64,000 bases of DNA, from the NCBI GenBank assembly GCA_963767635.1, contig CAVYEM010000001.1, forward strand, positions 868,001-932,000, read 5' to 3'. Below, piece by piece: positions 28,735 to 37,999 of the stretch (the first letter of the stretch is position 1; each line of letters begins with the position of its first letter). The notes beneath the pieces were generated by a model that worked only from the letters and a program-made list of their open reading frames with translations, was not told where the DNA came from and made no database searches. The stretch is from CAVYEM01 sp963767635 (lineage in GTDB: Bacteria > Vulcanimicrobiota > Vulcanimicrobiia > Vulcanimicrobiales > Vulcanimicrobiaceae). Position numbers and translations under genes: made by a program.

Positions 28735-29928
28735 ATGATCGAAGAAGTCGAGTTCCTCGTCGTCGGCTGCGGTCCGGCAGGAGGCACCGCGGCCCGCGAG
28801 GCGGCGCGGGCCGGCGTGGAAACGCTCGTTCTGGATAAAGACAGCGTGGTAGGAGCAAAACGCGTGTGCGCGGCGGGCTTGCGTCCCGGTTTTTGCAGCA
28901 CCTTTAATTTACCGCGCTCGATCGTTCATTGCGACACCCCGCGTTTGGCACTCTTTGATGCGAGCATGCGCGAGTACGAGCTGTTTTTCGGGCCGGGGCA
29001 CACGACCACGCGCGAAGAGCTCGATGGTACGATCGGCCGCCTCGCAGCTCGCGAGGGGGCTACGGTACGAACCTCGTCACTCTTTCGCAGCATTCGCCGT
29101 GAATCGGATCGCATGGTGGTGGAATACGCCGACTTGCGCACGGGCGGCCGGGCGCAGATCGCCGCCCGCAACGTGTTTCTCGCGCAAGGGTCGACGGCGA
29201 AGCTCGAGGATACCGAGTTCAAATACGAGCGCTGGAGCAGCGGCCTTGTTACGACGCTGCAGTATCGCGTCTACTTGGAACGGCCGGCGGCGGCGATCGC
29301 ATATCAAACGTTGGAAATGCATTACTTTCCCACGCAGGACGGGCGCATGAGCGTTGCCTGGATGTTCCCGAAACGCGACCATCTCGCAATCGGTCTGGGC
29401 GTCATGGGGAAGATGCCCGGCGTGCAGCTGCGGGAAGAACTGGATCGCTTCACTGCGCGCGTCGCCGCGCGCTTGTATCCCGGCATTCCGCACACGACAA
29501 AAACGGAAGGGCATCTGCTCTACGGGAGCGATCCGCGCCCCGACGTCGCGGCGCCCGGCGCAATGGTCGGAGGCACTGCCGCCGGCTTGGTGGATGCGAC
29601 AAATGGGGAGGGCATTTACGAAGCCGCGATGAGCGGACGCTTTGCCGCCCAAGCCGTGGCCGAATCGCGCGGCGCGCCCGCAGCCGCGCACCGGCGCTTC
29701 GATGCGACGTTGAAGCGGCGGTTTTACCGGCGACTGCGCCATCGCGCCCAGCTCATGCGCTATCTGGAACGCCGGCCGGCGCGGTACACCGTGCTGTTCG
29801 AGCAGCTGGCCGGGTCCGCGAGATTTGCCGATATTCTCCAGCGGGAAGATCACGAACGTTCGATGCTGGACAATGTATACTTGTACGCGCAAGCGTTGCG
29901 CTTTGCCGCGCACGCGGCTCGCGTCTAA
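28735..29928 (+). CDS. FAD-dependent oxidoreductase, geranylgeranyl reductase family
   Basis: A 397-residue flavoprotein. The Rossmann motif VVGCGPAGGTAAREAARAG binds FAD at the N-terminus. GLRPGFCSTF and, later, GGTAAGLVDATNGEGIYEAA match the substrate/FAD-binding DG-like motif of the geranylgeranyl-reductase group of the PHBH superfamily. Members saturate isoprenoid chains of lipids, quinones or chlorophyll; the substrate here is unknown. The start ATG 28735 fits the family N-terminus. cheR begins 12 bases downstream, so the two may share a transcript by chance of position. Confidence 0.82.
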   Translation: MIEEVEFLVVGCGPAGGTAAREAARAGVETLVLDKDSVVGAKRVCAAGLRPGFCSTFNLPRSIVHCDTPRLALFDASMREYELFFGPGHTTTREELDGTIGRLAAREGATVRTSSLFRSIRRESDRMVVEYADLRTGGRAQIAARNVFLAQGSTAKLEDTEFKYERWSSGLVTTLQYRVYLERPAAAIAYQTLEMHYFPTQDGRMSVAWMFPKRDHLAIGLGVMGKMPGVQLREELDRFTARVAARLYPGIPHTTKTEGHLLYGSDPRPDVAAPGAMVGGTAAGLVDATNGEGIYEAAMSGRFAAQAVAESRGAPAAAHRRFDATLKRRFYRRLRHRAQLMRYLERRPARYTVLFEQLAGSARFADILQREDHERSMLDNVYLYAQALRFAAHAARV

Positions 29929-29940
29929 AAAGATCGCTGC

Positions 29941-30775
29941 TTGGTAGTCGCAATCTCCGATGCGGAATTTGCGAATATTCGCGACGCCATTCGCGAGCGG
30001 TTCGGCATTTTCTACGACGACACGAAACGCTTTCTGCTGCAAAGCCGGCTTCAGACGCGCCTGGTCAAGCGCAGCCTGCCCGACTTCAATCATTACTACC
30101 GTTTTCTGATGTCGCATCCGGATCGCCAGAACGAATGGGACGAACTCGCTTCGGTCCTTTCCAACAACGAAACGTATTTTTTTCGCGAACGCTCCCAGCT
30201 CGATGTTCTGGCAACGCACGTGCTGGACGATTGGCAACGGCGCGGCGGCGGCAGAGCTGCGCGTATGGTCGGCGGCCTGCTCCACCGGCGAAGAGCCGTT
30301 TTCGCTCGCAATCACCCTGCTCGAAACCCGCCGTCTGGCACCCGCGCAGATCGAGATCAAGGCGGGCGACATTTCGCCGCGCGCGCTGGAGAAGTGCGCG
30401 GAGGCTCTATACCGCGAACTCAGTTTCCGCGCCACCCCGCCCGAGATCATCCAGCGGTACTTTCGCCCGTTTTCAGGCGCGTTCGCGATGTCCGACGAAA
30501 TCAAACGGATGGTGCGATTCTTCCGAATCAATTTGCTCGACGAGGGAGCCGTCGCGCAAGTCGGTCCGCTGGATGCGATATTCTGTCGCAACGTGCTGAT
30601 CTATTTCGACAAACCTACGCAAAAGCGCGTGGTGGAGGCGTTCGCGCGGGCGCTGCGTCCGGGCGGTTACTTATTTTTGGGGCACGCCGAGTCGATCATC
30701 CGGCTGACGGGCCTCTACGAACCGATCGTCACTGCCAAAGCCATCTACTACAGGCTCAAGAGCAATGGCGATTAG
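29941..30775 (+). CDS. cheR: Chemotaxis protein methyltransferase CheR, frameshifted
   Basis: About 277 residues. The N-terminal helical domain (FANIRDAIRERFGIFYDDTK, LSNNETYFFRERSQLDVL) is in the first frame. One extra base in the GC-rich stretch at about 30240-30256 shifts to the SAM-binding part: LRVWSAACSTGEEPFSLAI, DAIFCRNVLIYFDKPTQ and GYLFLGHAESI. The enzyme methylates glutamates of chemoreceptors using SAM. It starts at TTG 29941. It overlaps cheB by 11 bases, so the adaptation pair is translationally coupled. Confidence 0.9.
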
Positions 30776-31850
30776 CGTCCTGGTCGTCGACGATTCGGCG
30801 TTCATGCGGCGCGCCATCTCTAAAATGCTGGAAAGCGAGCCGGACATCGCCGTGTGCGCGACGGCGCGAAACGGTGAAGAAGCGATCCTCAAAGCGGCTC
30901 GCCTGCATCCGGACGTCGTCACGATGGACGTCGAGATGCCCGGCATGGGCGGACTCGAGGCCGTGCGCGCGCTCGCGTCTGCTTCCGACATTCCGATCAT
31001 CATGATCAGCGCGCTGACGCAAGAAGGCGCCGACATCACGTTTCGCGCCTTGGAGGCCGGCGCCGTAGATTTTATCGCCAAACCCGACGTCGCGTACGTG
31101 AACATCCAAGACGTCGCGCGCGATCTGATCGCTAAAGTGCGCGCTTTTGCGCGCCCCGGTGCAACGCCGCGAACGGCCGCACCTGCCAAAGAACAGCACT
31201 CGCCGGCGGAGTCCGACGCACCGCTCGTTCGCGCGGCTTTCGAATGCGCGGCGATCGGGACGTCCACGGGCGGTCCGGTGGCCCTCTCGAAGATCGTTCC
31301 GGCGCTGCCCGGCGATTTTCCAATTCCCATTGTGATCGTGCAGCACATGCCTGCGGGCTTTACGCGTCCGCTAGCGGACCGGCTCAATGCCGCGGGTGAA
31401 CTGAGCGTCGTCGAAGCGCAGGACGGAATGATCCTGCGCGGCGGGCACGCCTTTGTTGCACCCGCCGGGAAACAGCTGCGCTTGCACCGCGCCTACGGTG
31501 GAGGCGACGTCGAAATCTCTCTCGCCGGGGACGACGGAAGTTCGCTGCACGTTCCCAGCGTCGACATAATGGTCGGTTCGCTGGCCGAGGTGTACGGTGC
31601 GGCCGCGCTCGCCGTCATTCTCACCGGCATGGGCCAGGACGGCGTTCTCGGCTTACGCAAGCTCAAAGAACGCGGCGGGTTCGTGCTCGGCCAAGATGCC
31701 GCCACATCGGTAGTGTACGGCATGCCTCGGGCGGCCGCGCAAGCCGGTCTGGTGGACCGCCAGCTTTCGCTGGACCATATCGCCGCCGCGCTCTGTCAGC
31801 TTAACGAACACTTCCTTCGCACGGTCTTAACGCAATCTATGTTGTTTTAG
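30765..31850 (+). CDS. cheB: Chemotaxis response regulator protein-glutamate methylesterase CheB
   Basis: 361 residues. The receiver domain (1-120) has VLVVDDSAFMRR, phosphoacceptor Asp in VVTMDVEMPGMGG, and the conserved Lys in FIAKPD. After a linker, the C-terminal methylesterase domain carries the catalytic triad: Ser in GTSTGGP, His in VQHMPAGFT and Asp in TGMGQDG. It removes receptor methyl groups to reset adaptation. No chemoreceptor or cheA is in the window; the operon continues into fliA after 67 bases. Confidence 0.96.
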   Translation: MAISVLVVDDSAFMRRAISKMLESEPDIAVCATARNGEEAILKAARLHPDVVTMDVEMPGMGGLEAVRALASASDIPIIMISALTQEGADITFRALEAGAVDFIAKPDVAYVNIQDVARDLIAKVRAFARPGATPRTAAPAKEQHSPAESDAPLVRAAFECAAIGTSTGGPVALSKIVPALPGDFPIPIVIVQHMPAGFTRPLADRLNAAGELSVVEAQDGMILRGGHAFVAPAGKQLRLHRAYGGGDVEISLAGDDGSSLHVPSVDIMVGSLAEVYGAAALAVILTGMGQDGVLGLRKLKERGGFVLGQDAATSVVYGMPRAAAQAGLVDRQLSLDHIAAALCQLNEHFLRTVLTQSMLF

Positions 31851-31917
31851 TAGGAGCGACTCGTTCCGCGGGCAATAAGTGCCGTACAAAACGGTTGCAC
31901 CGTTATTCGGAGCGTGA

Positions 31918-32757
31918 ATGAGGCTAGACCGCAGTTCGCACCGCTACGTTATCGGCGGCGTCGAACTTACGCGAGACGAGATCGTGCACAAGTACTTACA
32001 CTTAGTGAAGTACGTGGCCGGCCGCATTTCCGTGAATCTGCCGCCTAACGTCGAGCTGAACGATCTGATCAACGATGGTATTCTGGGACTCATCGACGCC
32101 ACGGAGAAATACGACGATGCGCGCGGCGTAAAGTTCGAGACGTACGCCATCACGCGAATCAACGGCGCCATTCTCGACGCGCTGCGTTCGTTGGATTGGG
32201 TTCCGCGCGCGGTTCGCCAGCGCGCTCGCGAGTTGGAACGCGCTCATCAAGAGCTGGAAGCCCAGTTCGGCCGCATGCCCACCGAAGAAGAAGTCGCCGA
32301 TAAAATGGGCGTCACGCGCAAGGAACTCGACACGCTTACGCAGCGCGTACGCGGTACGGCGATGCTGTCGCTCGAAGAGTATCTTCCGAGCGACAAGGGC
32401 TACGACATTCCGCTCGTCGATACGCTCAAGGACGCCGACAGCGACGTCACCAGCGCGGTGGAAGGCCGCGAGGTGCGCGCGGCGCTCGTCAAAGCGGTCG
32501 AAGAATTGCCCCAGCAAGAGCGCACCGTCATCTCTCTCTACTATTTCGACGGGCTCACGCTCAAAGAGATCAAAAGCGCGCTCAACGTTTCCGAGTCGCG
32601 GGTCTCGCAGATTCACGCCCAAGCCGTCATCCATCTGCGGCAGAAGCTGCGCGAGCTCCGCTCGGACCTGGGGTACCGTGAGGGCGACCCCAACGTCAAG
32701 CAAAAATACCTGCGGAAAACTCCGCCGGCTGCCGATACCGTTATTAAAACCGGCTAG
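31918..32757 (+). CDS. fliA: Flagellar sigma factor FliA/WhiG (sigma-28)
   Basis: A 279-residue group 3 sigma factor. Region 2 is HLVKYVAGRISVNLPPNVEL...LIDATEKYDDARGVKFETYA (core binding and -10 recognition). Region 3 covers IRGTAMLSLEEYLPS, and region 4 is VEELPQQERTVISLYYFDGLTLKEI...SESRVSQIH, the -35-recognising helix-turn-helix. The linker PTEEEVADKMGVTRKELDTL is typical of WhiG/FliA. It should transcribe flagellar genes; a matching promoter lies upstream of fliF at 46313. It sits after cheB and before flagellar-associated small genes. No anti-sigma FlgM was seen. Confidence 0.93.
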   Translation: MRLDRSSHRYVIGGVELTRDEIVHKYLHLVKYVAGRISVNLPPNVELNDLINDGILGLIDATEKYDDARGVKFETYAITRINGAILDALRSLDWVPRAVRQRARELERAHQELEAQFGRMPTEEEVADKMGVTRKELDTLTQRVRGTAMLSLEEYLPSDKGYDIPLVDTLKDADSDVTSAVEGREVRAALVKAVEELPQQERTVISLYYFDGLTLKEIKSALNVSESRVSQIHAQAVIHLRQKLRELRSDLGYREGDPNVKQKYLRKTPPAADTVIKTG

Positions 32758-32798
32758 TGCGGCCGTGGGGCCGCCAATTCGGTGCGGGAAAGCTCTCT

Positions 32799-33101
32799 AT
32801 GGCCATTCGACCGGTCGACCTTCGACTCGCGTATATGGCCGCGCCACAGAACGCGGCCATATTGAATAGCGCCCAGGAGGCGCCGCAAGCCGCTGAGCAG
32901 GCGGCTTTTGCCGCTTTCGCGGCAGAGGCGACGCGTCGTGAAGAGCACATCGATCAGCCCGAGAAGGTGCACGGCGCCAAAGTGCGCGCGCGCGAAGAGC
33001 GTCAGCATTCGGGCGATCGCGGACGCCAGCACCAACGCGGAGACGCTCGCGAAGATGAGGCATTGGTCGCCGGCGAGCACATTATCGACGTAACGGCGTA
33101 G
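32799..33101 (+). CDS. Small charged protein in the flagellar/chemotaxis cluster
   Basis: 100 residues: MAIRPVDLRLAYMAAP opening, an Ala/Glu-rich middle (QEAPQAAEQAAFAAFAAEA), then a highly charged tail (KVRAREERQHSGDRGRQH). Proteins with this MAI/KP-x-DL opening and charged tail occur after the motility sigma factor in Firmicutes flagellar regions, but none has a known role. Predicted to be helical and cytoplasmic. It is transcribed between fliA and a FliK-like gene. Confidence 0.6.
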   Translation: MAIRPVDLRLAYMAAPQNAAILNSAQEAPQAAEQAAFAAFAAEATRREEHIDQPEKVHGAKVRAREERQHSGDRGRQHQRGDAREDEALVAGEHIIDVTA

Positions 33102-33112
33102 GCTGCTTGGAG

Positions 33113-34386
33113 ATGGCATTCAAGACGATCGCCGGCATGGTCGACGCCACGCTGATGGACGCGAAGCTCGAACTCGGCATTCCGACCGACGTACTTCCGG
33201 GTCGCATCCAGGTCGGCGAGGTATTCACCGCGACGGTTCTGGCGCCGCAGGACGGGCGGGACCGCATCCAGATTCTCGGCCGTGCGATCCTTGCAGAGCT
33301 TCCAGCGGATCTGCATCCGGGGGAAACCATCGCGCTGCAGGTCAAAGCCATCGCCGGCCATGTGGTCACGCTGAGCCGCACCATCGTACCTTCATCCGCT
33401 CGACGCCCCTTGCCGGCGGCCGGCACGCTCTCCGCCGGTATTCGCACGCAGGTGCAGCAGGCCGTTCGCCAGATGGCGGCCCAAGTCGCGCGCACGACCG
33501 CCGATGTGCTGGTTGCGCTGCGTGTGCCGCAAACGCCGCTCACGCGCGCGGCAGCTGCGCTCGGACCGCAAGGTGCCTGCCGACTGGCCTTGGCGCTCCG
33601 GCGGCTGGACGCCGCGTTGCCCGCGAATTCGGGCGATCCACGGATCGCAACGCTGAAAACGTTAGCGGCATTCTCCTCGCCTCTGGACGTGAGCAACGAA
33701 GAGACGCTGCCGGCGCAAATCTCGTCCTTTGTTTCCAACGTAGTGCAAGGCGCAGAACCAAAAGTGTACCGGCTGCTGCAGGCGCTGCAGCAGGCTAGCA
33801 CGGCGCCGCAGGAGCGGTTCGCACAAACGCGCGCGCTGGAGCGTGCTGCCGCGATCGATCACGATCTAAAATCGCTCGTACTCGCGCTGCTGCGTGCTCC
33901 GGAGCAAGCACGTACGCCGGCGCTGACTCAGGCGTTGAACGAAACGCTGCTGGCGCTCACCGGCGTGCAGCTCGACGCGCTTTCCGCCGGCGCGCAGACG
34001 CCGGGTGCGGTTGCGTTCTCCCTGCCGGTCTTTTTTCACGAAGGCGCAAAGCCGGCGCGCATTCGAATTACACGTGAGACCTCACCCCGGGCACACGACT
34101 CGATGCCGACAATTTCCGGCTGGGCTTCGTGCTCGATACGGCAAATCTGGGAACCGTCGCAGTCGAACTGCAAGCGGTAGGACGGGCGATCGCGATCGAC
34201 GTAAAAACGGAAACGCAAAGCAATGCCGCAAGTTTCGAGCGCACGCTGGATCGTCTGCGCGCGCGTTTGGATCGCCTGCGATACCGGGTGACGACCGCGA
34301 GAGCTGCAGCCGTAAGCGGCCGGAGTAGCGCAGCGAATCAAATTTCGGCCGTGTGCGAGGTCCGCGGAGTGGATCTGCACGCGTGA
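33113..34386 (+). CDS. FliK-like / YlqG-like flagellar-associated protein, frameshifted
   Basis: About 424 residues. The first 330 residues are Ala/Gln/Leu-rich helical sequence beginning AFKTIAGMVDATLMDAKLEL. A missing C near 34090 shifts the frame to a conserved C-terminal domain TRLDADNFRLGFVLDTANLG...LQAVGRAIAIDVKTETQ, which resembles the hook-length control C-domain. A full-length FliK is encoded separately at 59550, so this is a second, divergent member. Pairing with an FlhB-like mini-protein next door matches the ylqG-ylqH arrangement of Bacillus. The ATG at 33113 is preferred; TTG 33107 is possible. The GTGA at 34383 couples it to the next gene. Confidence 0.65.
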
Positions 34387-34706
34387 GCCGGCCGTTCTAC
34401 GATTTTCGAAAGAAGATTGCGCCCCGCCCCGCGGCGGCCGCGCTCAAGTACGATCCGGTGGGTCCCGACGCGCCGCAAGTCGTCGCGTGCGGACGCGGCC
34501 TGATGGCAGAGGAGATCGTTCGCCTCGCCAAGGAGCACGACGTTCCGCTTCACGAGGACGCCGAGTTGGTACAAGCGCTCTCGCGTTTGGAACTGACCGA
34601 ATCGATTCCGCACGAGCTCTACGCGGTCGTGGCGGAAGTGCTTGCGTACGTCTTTCGCGTCGATGTTCAACTGCAAAGCGCAGCCACACGAGGTAGGACG
34701 GCCTAG
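34383..34706 (+). CDS. FlhB C-terminal domain homologue (FlhX/YlqH-like)
   Basis: 107 residues homologous only to the cytoplasmic domain of the flagellar export-gate protein FlhB: AAALKYDPVGPDAPQVVACG, GLMAEEIVRLAKEHDVPLHE and AELVQALSRLELTESIP. The membrane part and the NPTH autocleavage site are absent. Such stand-alone domains resemble the cleaved FlhB-CC fragment and may modulate export-substrate switching together with a FliK-like partner, here the overlapping upstream gene. GTG start overlapping the previous stop. Confidence 0.85.
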   Translation: MSRPFYDFRKKIAPRPAAAALKYDPVGPDAPQVVACGRGLMAEEIVRLAKEHDVPLHEDAELVQALSRLELTESIPHELYAVVAEVLAYVFRVDVQLQSAATRGRTA

Positions 34707-34715
34707 ACGGTCTTG

Positions 34716-34985
34716 CTACGCCATTTCCCCGCCGCGCAGCCGGCGGCGGTAGCCGGTATAGAACGAGTCGCCGCTCACGCAGTCAAAGCTGCGTTCGTCG
34801 TCTTCAGCGATCTGCGAGAGCAGCGGCGAGTGAAAAGTACACGGTTGCAGCAAAACTTTCTTGGCGGCGCATTCGCTGGCGGAGCAGCCGCACTCCCAAT
34901 GCATACGCACCGTACCGGCGCGCAGCTCTCGCACGGATGGGGAACACAGCAGCAGGCGTATTTGATATTGGGCGAATCGTAACAT
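34716..34985 (-). CDS. Cysteine-containing small protein of unknown function
   Basis: 89 residues on the minus strand with six cysteines, including a WECGCSASEC cluster, LLLCSPS, QPCTFH and SFDC. The clustered Cys residues suggest metal binding or disulphides. There is no signal peptide. A strong AGGAGAG ribosome site precedes the ATG at 34985, which supports it as a real gene. It converges on the FlhB-like gene and diverges from the Crp/Fnr gene. Family not recognised. Confidence 0.5.
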   Translation of the reverse strand: MLRFAQYQIRLLLCSPSVRELRAGTVRMHWECGCSASECAAKKVLLQPCTFHSPLLSQIAEDDERSFDCVSGDSFYTGYRRRLRGGEMA

Positions 34986-35070
34986 TGCTCTCCTCGCCCT
35001 AACGATGCCACCGCGACGCCGAGCAAGCGGTACGATAGCGTACAGACTTCGCGGTTGAGCGTGCAGCATA

Positions 35071-35800
35071 ATGACCAAGGTCATGGAACACAGCAGCGCT
35101 ATGCCCCAAAACATCTTGCTCGCTTCCTTGCCACCCGAGGAATGGACGCAGTGGAAGCCGCGGTTCGAATACGTGACACTAAAGTACCGCGCGGAGTCTG
35201 CTACAACCGGGCGATCGGCTGGAATACTTGTGGTTCCTTGAAGGCGGCATCGCATCCCAAGTCATCGAGACCCTCGACGGCGGCAGCGTTGAAGTCGCGG
35301 TCATCGGCGTGGAAGGGCTGATCGGACTGCCCGCGGTGTTCGGCGTAAACTGCACCGCCGAGCGGACCATCATGCAGATGGAAACGACGGCATGGCGGAT
35401 CGAGGCGGACAGCTTTCATCGCAATCTGCATCGCAAACATCCGCTGCTGCGGCGCATCGAGCGGTACGCGGTAGCAGTGATGGGCAGCCTCGCGCAAGTT
35501 GCAGCCTGCAACCGGCTGCACCGCGTCGAGCAGCGCCTGTGTCGCTGGCTGCTTGCCGTGCACGATCGCGTGCAGTGCGACCGCATACCGATGACGCACG
35601 AATTTCTCTCGTTCATGTTGGGAACGCGGCGGGCATCGGTTTCGGACGCTGCGCAGGCGCTTGCCGAGCGCAATCTCATACGCTACGAGCCCGGATCGAT
35701 CGAATATGTCGATGTCGAAGGCCTGGAGGAGTTTGCCTGCGAGTGCTACGGCATCATCCGTAAGCTGTATCGCGAAGCGTTGCCGCGCAGCGCCCGCTAA
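35071..35800 (+). CDS. Crp/Fnr-family transcriptional regulator, frameshifted
   Basis: About 243 residues reconstructed: the N-terminus MTKVMEHSSAMPQNILLASL to VTLKYRAE, then one extra base near 35200 shifts to LLQPGDRLEYLWFLEGGIAS, the cyclic-nucleotide-binding beta-roll. The central helix is LRRIERYAVAVMGSLAQV, and a C-terminal winged helix carries MTHEFLSFMLGTRRASVSDA. No N-terminal cysteine set for an Fe-S cluster is visible, so it is closer to the ligand-binding or degenerate group than to Fnr. ATG 35071 or 35083 (AAGG upstream) may start it. Targets unknown. Confidence 0.78.
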
Positions 35801-35819
35801 GGACGGTATGCGTCTGTTT

Positions 35820-35900
35820 GTTCGGCATGGGGGCGAAGCCGGGGGGCCGCGCCCTTCGCCACCGCTCAGGACAGGCTTAGCCGGGATGCGCCTTTTAGAC
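35820..35900. repeat. Dispersed GC-rich repeat, partial copy 2
   Basis: Non-coding sequence between the Crp/Fnr gene and ftsY with GGGGGCGAAGCCGGGGGGCC and CCGCTCAGGACAGGCTTAGC. The second part matches the right half of the copy at 44836-44976 (CGCCCTTCGCA...CTCAGGACAGGCTACG). It lacks the left part seen in copy 1. Confidence 0.55.
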
Positions 35901-35958
35901 CGAACAGGAGTTCGATTCTAAAGCCGGAAGAATCCATACCCGTGAGGCAACCGCCGCG

Positions 35959-36878
35959 GTGAGCTGGCTTTCCAAAATACGCGCTTCGTTCGGCAAAGCG
36001 CGCGATACGCTCGCTGGGGTGCAGGCCCTGGGGCGCGCCCGTAAGCCCATCACGCCGGAGCTCTGGGAAGAGTTTGAGGAGCTGCTGCTGCTGGCGGACT
36101 TCGGCGTGCCCACCACCGAGAAGATCGTCGACGGCCTAAAAACCGTCGGGAAACAAGAGCTCTGGCGCACCAGCGATCAGATCGTCGATCGTTTTCAAAA
36201 GGACGTGCAGCGCTTTCTCACGTTGCCGAATCCCGAACTCGATCTGCGCGCGAAGCCCGCGGTCGTGCTCGTCGTCGGCGTCAACGGCAGCGGCAAGACC
36301 ACCAGCATCGGCAAGCTCGCAACGCGGCTGCGAAACGAACGCAAGCGTGTCTTGCTGGTAGCGGCCGACACGTTTCGCGCTGCTGCAGCCGAACAGCTGG
36401 CCATTTGGGCCGAACGCAGCGGCGCCGATTTCATTCGCGGAAAAGAGGGTGCCGATCCGGCAGCGGTCGTCTTCGACGGTTTGCAAGCCGGGAAAGCGCG
36501 CGGCGCGGACGTGATCGTGATCGATACCGCCGGCCGTCTGCAGACAAAAACGAACTTAATGGAAGAGTCAAGAAAATGCGGCGCATCATCGAACGGGAAA
36601 CGGGCGCCGCTCCCGGTGAAACGCTTTTGGTGCTCGACGGCACGACCGGCCAAAACGCGATCTCACAGGCGCGGCTGTTCAACGAAACGACGGCACTCAC
36701 CGGGGTAGTCGTCACCAAGCTCGACTCGACCGCGAAAGGCGGCGTGCTGGTCGCCATCGTCGACGCGCTCGAGATCCCAATCAAATTCGTCGGACTAGGC
36801 GAATCCGCGGATGCGCTGCGGCCTTTCGTTCCGGCCGAGTTCGTGGAAGCGCTTTTCGAACACTCTGAATCTTTTTGA
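35959..36878 (+). CDS. ftsY: Signal recognition particle receptor FtsY, frameshifted
   Basis: About 307 residues without an acidic A domain. The helical N domain (PITPELWEEFEELLLLADFG) precedes the G domain: P-loop VGVNGSGKTTSIGKLA, ADTFRAAAAEQLA, VIDTAGRLQTKTNLMEEL, DGTTGQNAISQA, VVTKLDSTAKGG and GLGESADALRPF. GTP-dependent docking of SRP-ribosome complexes at the membrane is the established role. The frame breaks at about 36567, where one base is missing within GAAGAGTCAAGAAAATG (expected EELKKMRR). Starts at GTG 35959. The gene is single and essential in bacteria, so the break is most likely a sequence error. Confidence 0.92.
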
Positions 36879-36949
36879 ATGCCATACCCTTGGCATGGCC
36901 ACCCGGTAGCGTGACATACACAACGTACGCGAGATTTTAGGAGAAAAGC

Positions 36950-37987
36950 ATGGCATCGCAAGACGAACGACAGATAGCTCTCACGAACGCGCTCGCGCAG
37001 ATCGAGCGGCAATTCGGCAAAGGTTCGATCATGCGGATGGGTGAGATTCAAGAACGCATGTCGTTCGAGGTGATCCCGTCGGGATCCGTGGCATTGGACT
37101 TAGCCTTGGGAATCGGCGGCTTCCCGCGCGGGCGCATCGTCGAAATCTACGGCCCGGAGTCGAGCGGTAAGACGACGCTGGCATTGCACGCGATTGCCGA
37201 AGCGCAGAAACCCGGCGGAACCGCGGCGTTCATCGACGTCGAACACGCGCTCGATCCGAATTACGCCGCCGCGCTCGGCGTGGACCTCGACAATTTGCTC
37301 GTGTCTCAGCCCGACACCGGGGAACAAGCGCTGGACATCGCCGAGATGCTGGTGCGCAGCAATGCGGTCGACGTGATCGTGGTCGACTCCGTCGCCGCGC
37401 TCGTCACAAAAGCCGAACTCGAAGGCGACATGGGCGACACCCACGTCGGCCTGCAAGCGCGGCTGATGTCGCAAGCGCTGCGCAAACTCACCGCCGCCAT
37501 CTCGCGCAGCAAATCGGTCATGGTTTTCATCAACCAGCTGCGCGAAAAAGTCGGCGTCATGTTCGGGAGCCCCGAAACCACCTCCGGCGGGCGCGCGCTC
37601 AAGTTCTACGCCTCAATCCGTCTCGACGTTCGCAAGCTCGAGCAGATCAAGGTGGGGCAAGACGTAGTGGGTTCCCGTACGCGCGTCAAAGTAGTGAAAA
37701 ACAAAGTCGCGCCCCCGTTCCGGCAGGCCGAATTCGACATCACTTACGGGCACGGCATCAGCAAGATGGGCTCGATCCTGGACGTCGCTCTAGACCGCAA
37801 CATCGTGGGCAAGAGCGGATCCTGGTACACGTACGGCGAGACGCGCATCGGTCAAGGGCGCGAGAACGCGAAGGCGTATCTGGAAGAACACGCCGATCTG
37901 GCGGACGAAATTTCCACGAAGATCCGGGAAGAGATTGCCGGTCAGGTTTCGCGCAACGGCTCATCGCCCTCGCCGCTGCCCTCGTAG
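36950..37987 (+). CDS. recA: Recombinase RecA
   Basis: A 345-residue, intact RecA. Walker A is GPESSGKTT, Walker B VIVVDSVAAL, with loop L1 EGDMGDTHVGLQARLMSQAL and L2 REKVGVMFGSPETTSGGRALKFYAS. It forms the ATP-dependent filament for homologous recombination and SOS induction. The ATG has TTAGGAGAA upstream. The upstream 70 bases contain an interrupted inverted repeat ATGCCA-N6-TGGCAT (36880-36897); whether this is an SOS operator or an ftsY terminator cannot be told. recX follows after 12 bases. Confidence 0.98.
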   Translation: MASQDERQIALTNALAQIERQFGKGSIMRMGEIQERMSFEVIPSGSVALDLALGIGGFPRGRIVEIYGPESSGKTTLALHAIAEAQKPGGTAAFIDVEHALDPNYAAALGVDLDNLLVSQPDTGEQALDIAEMLVRSNAVDVIVVDSVAALVTKAELEGDMGDTHVGLQARLMSQALRKLTAAISRSKSVMVFINQLREKVGVMFGSPETTSGGRALKFYASIRLDVRKLEQIKVGQDVVGSRTRVKVVKNKVAPPFRQAEFDITYGHGISKMGSILDVALDRNIVGKSGSWYTYGETRIGQGRENAKAYLEEHADLADEISTKIREEIAGQVSRNGSSPSPLPS

Positions 37988-37999
37988 TTCCAGACGAAA

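Noticed and set aside
36540..36600. Programmed ribosomal frameshifting in ftsY and other genes
   Set aside because: Many unrelated genes are affected, in both directions, without a common slippery heptamer or pseudoknot; sequence error is simpler.
36879..36949. LexA/SOS box upstream of recA
   Set aside because: Only an interrupted ATGCCA-N6-TGGCAT repeat is seen, matching neither the CTGT-N8-ACAG nor the GAAC-N4-GTTC type; it could be an ftsY terminator.
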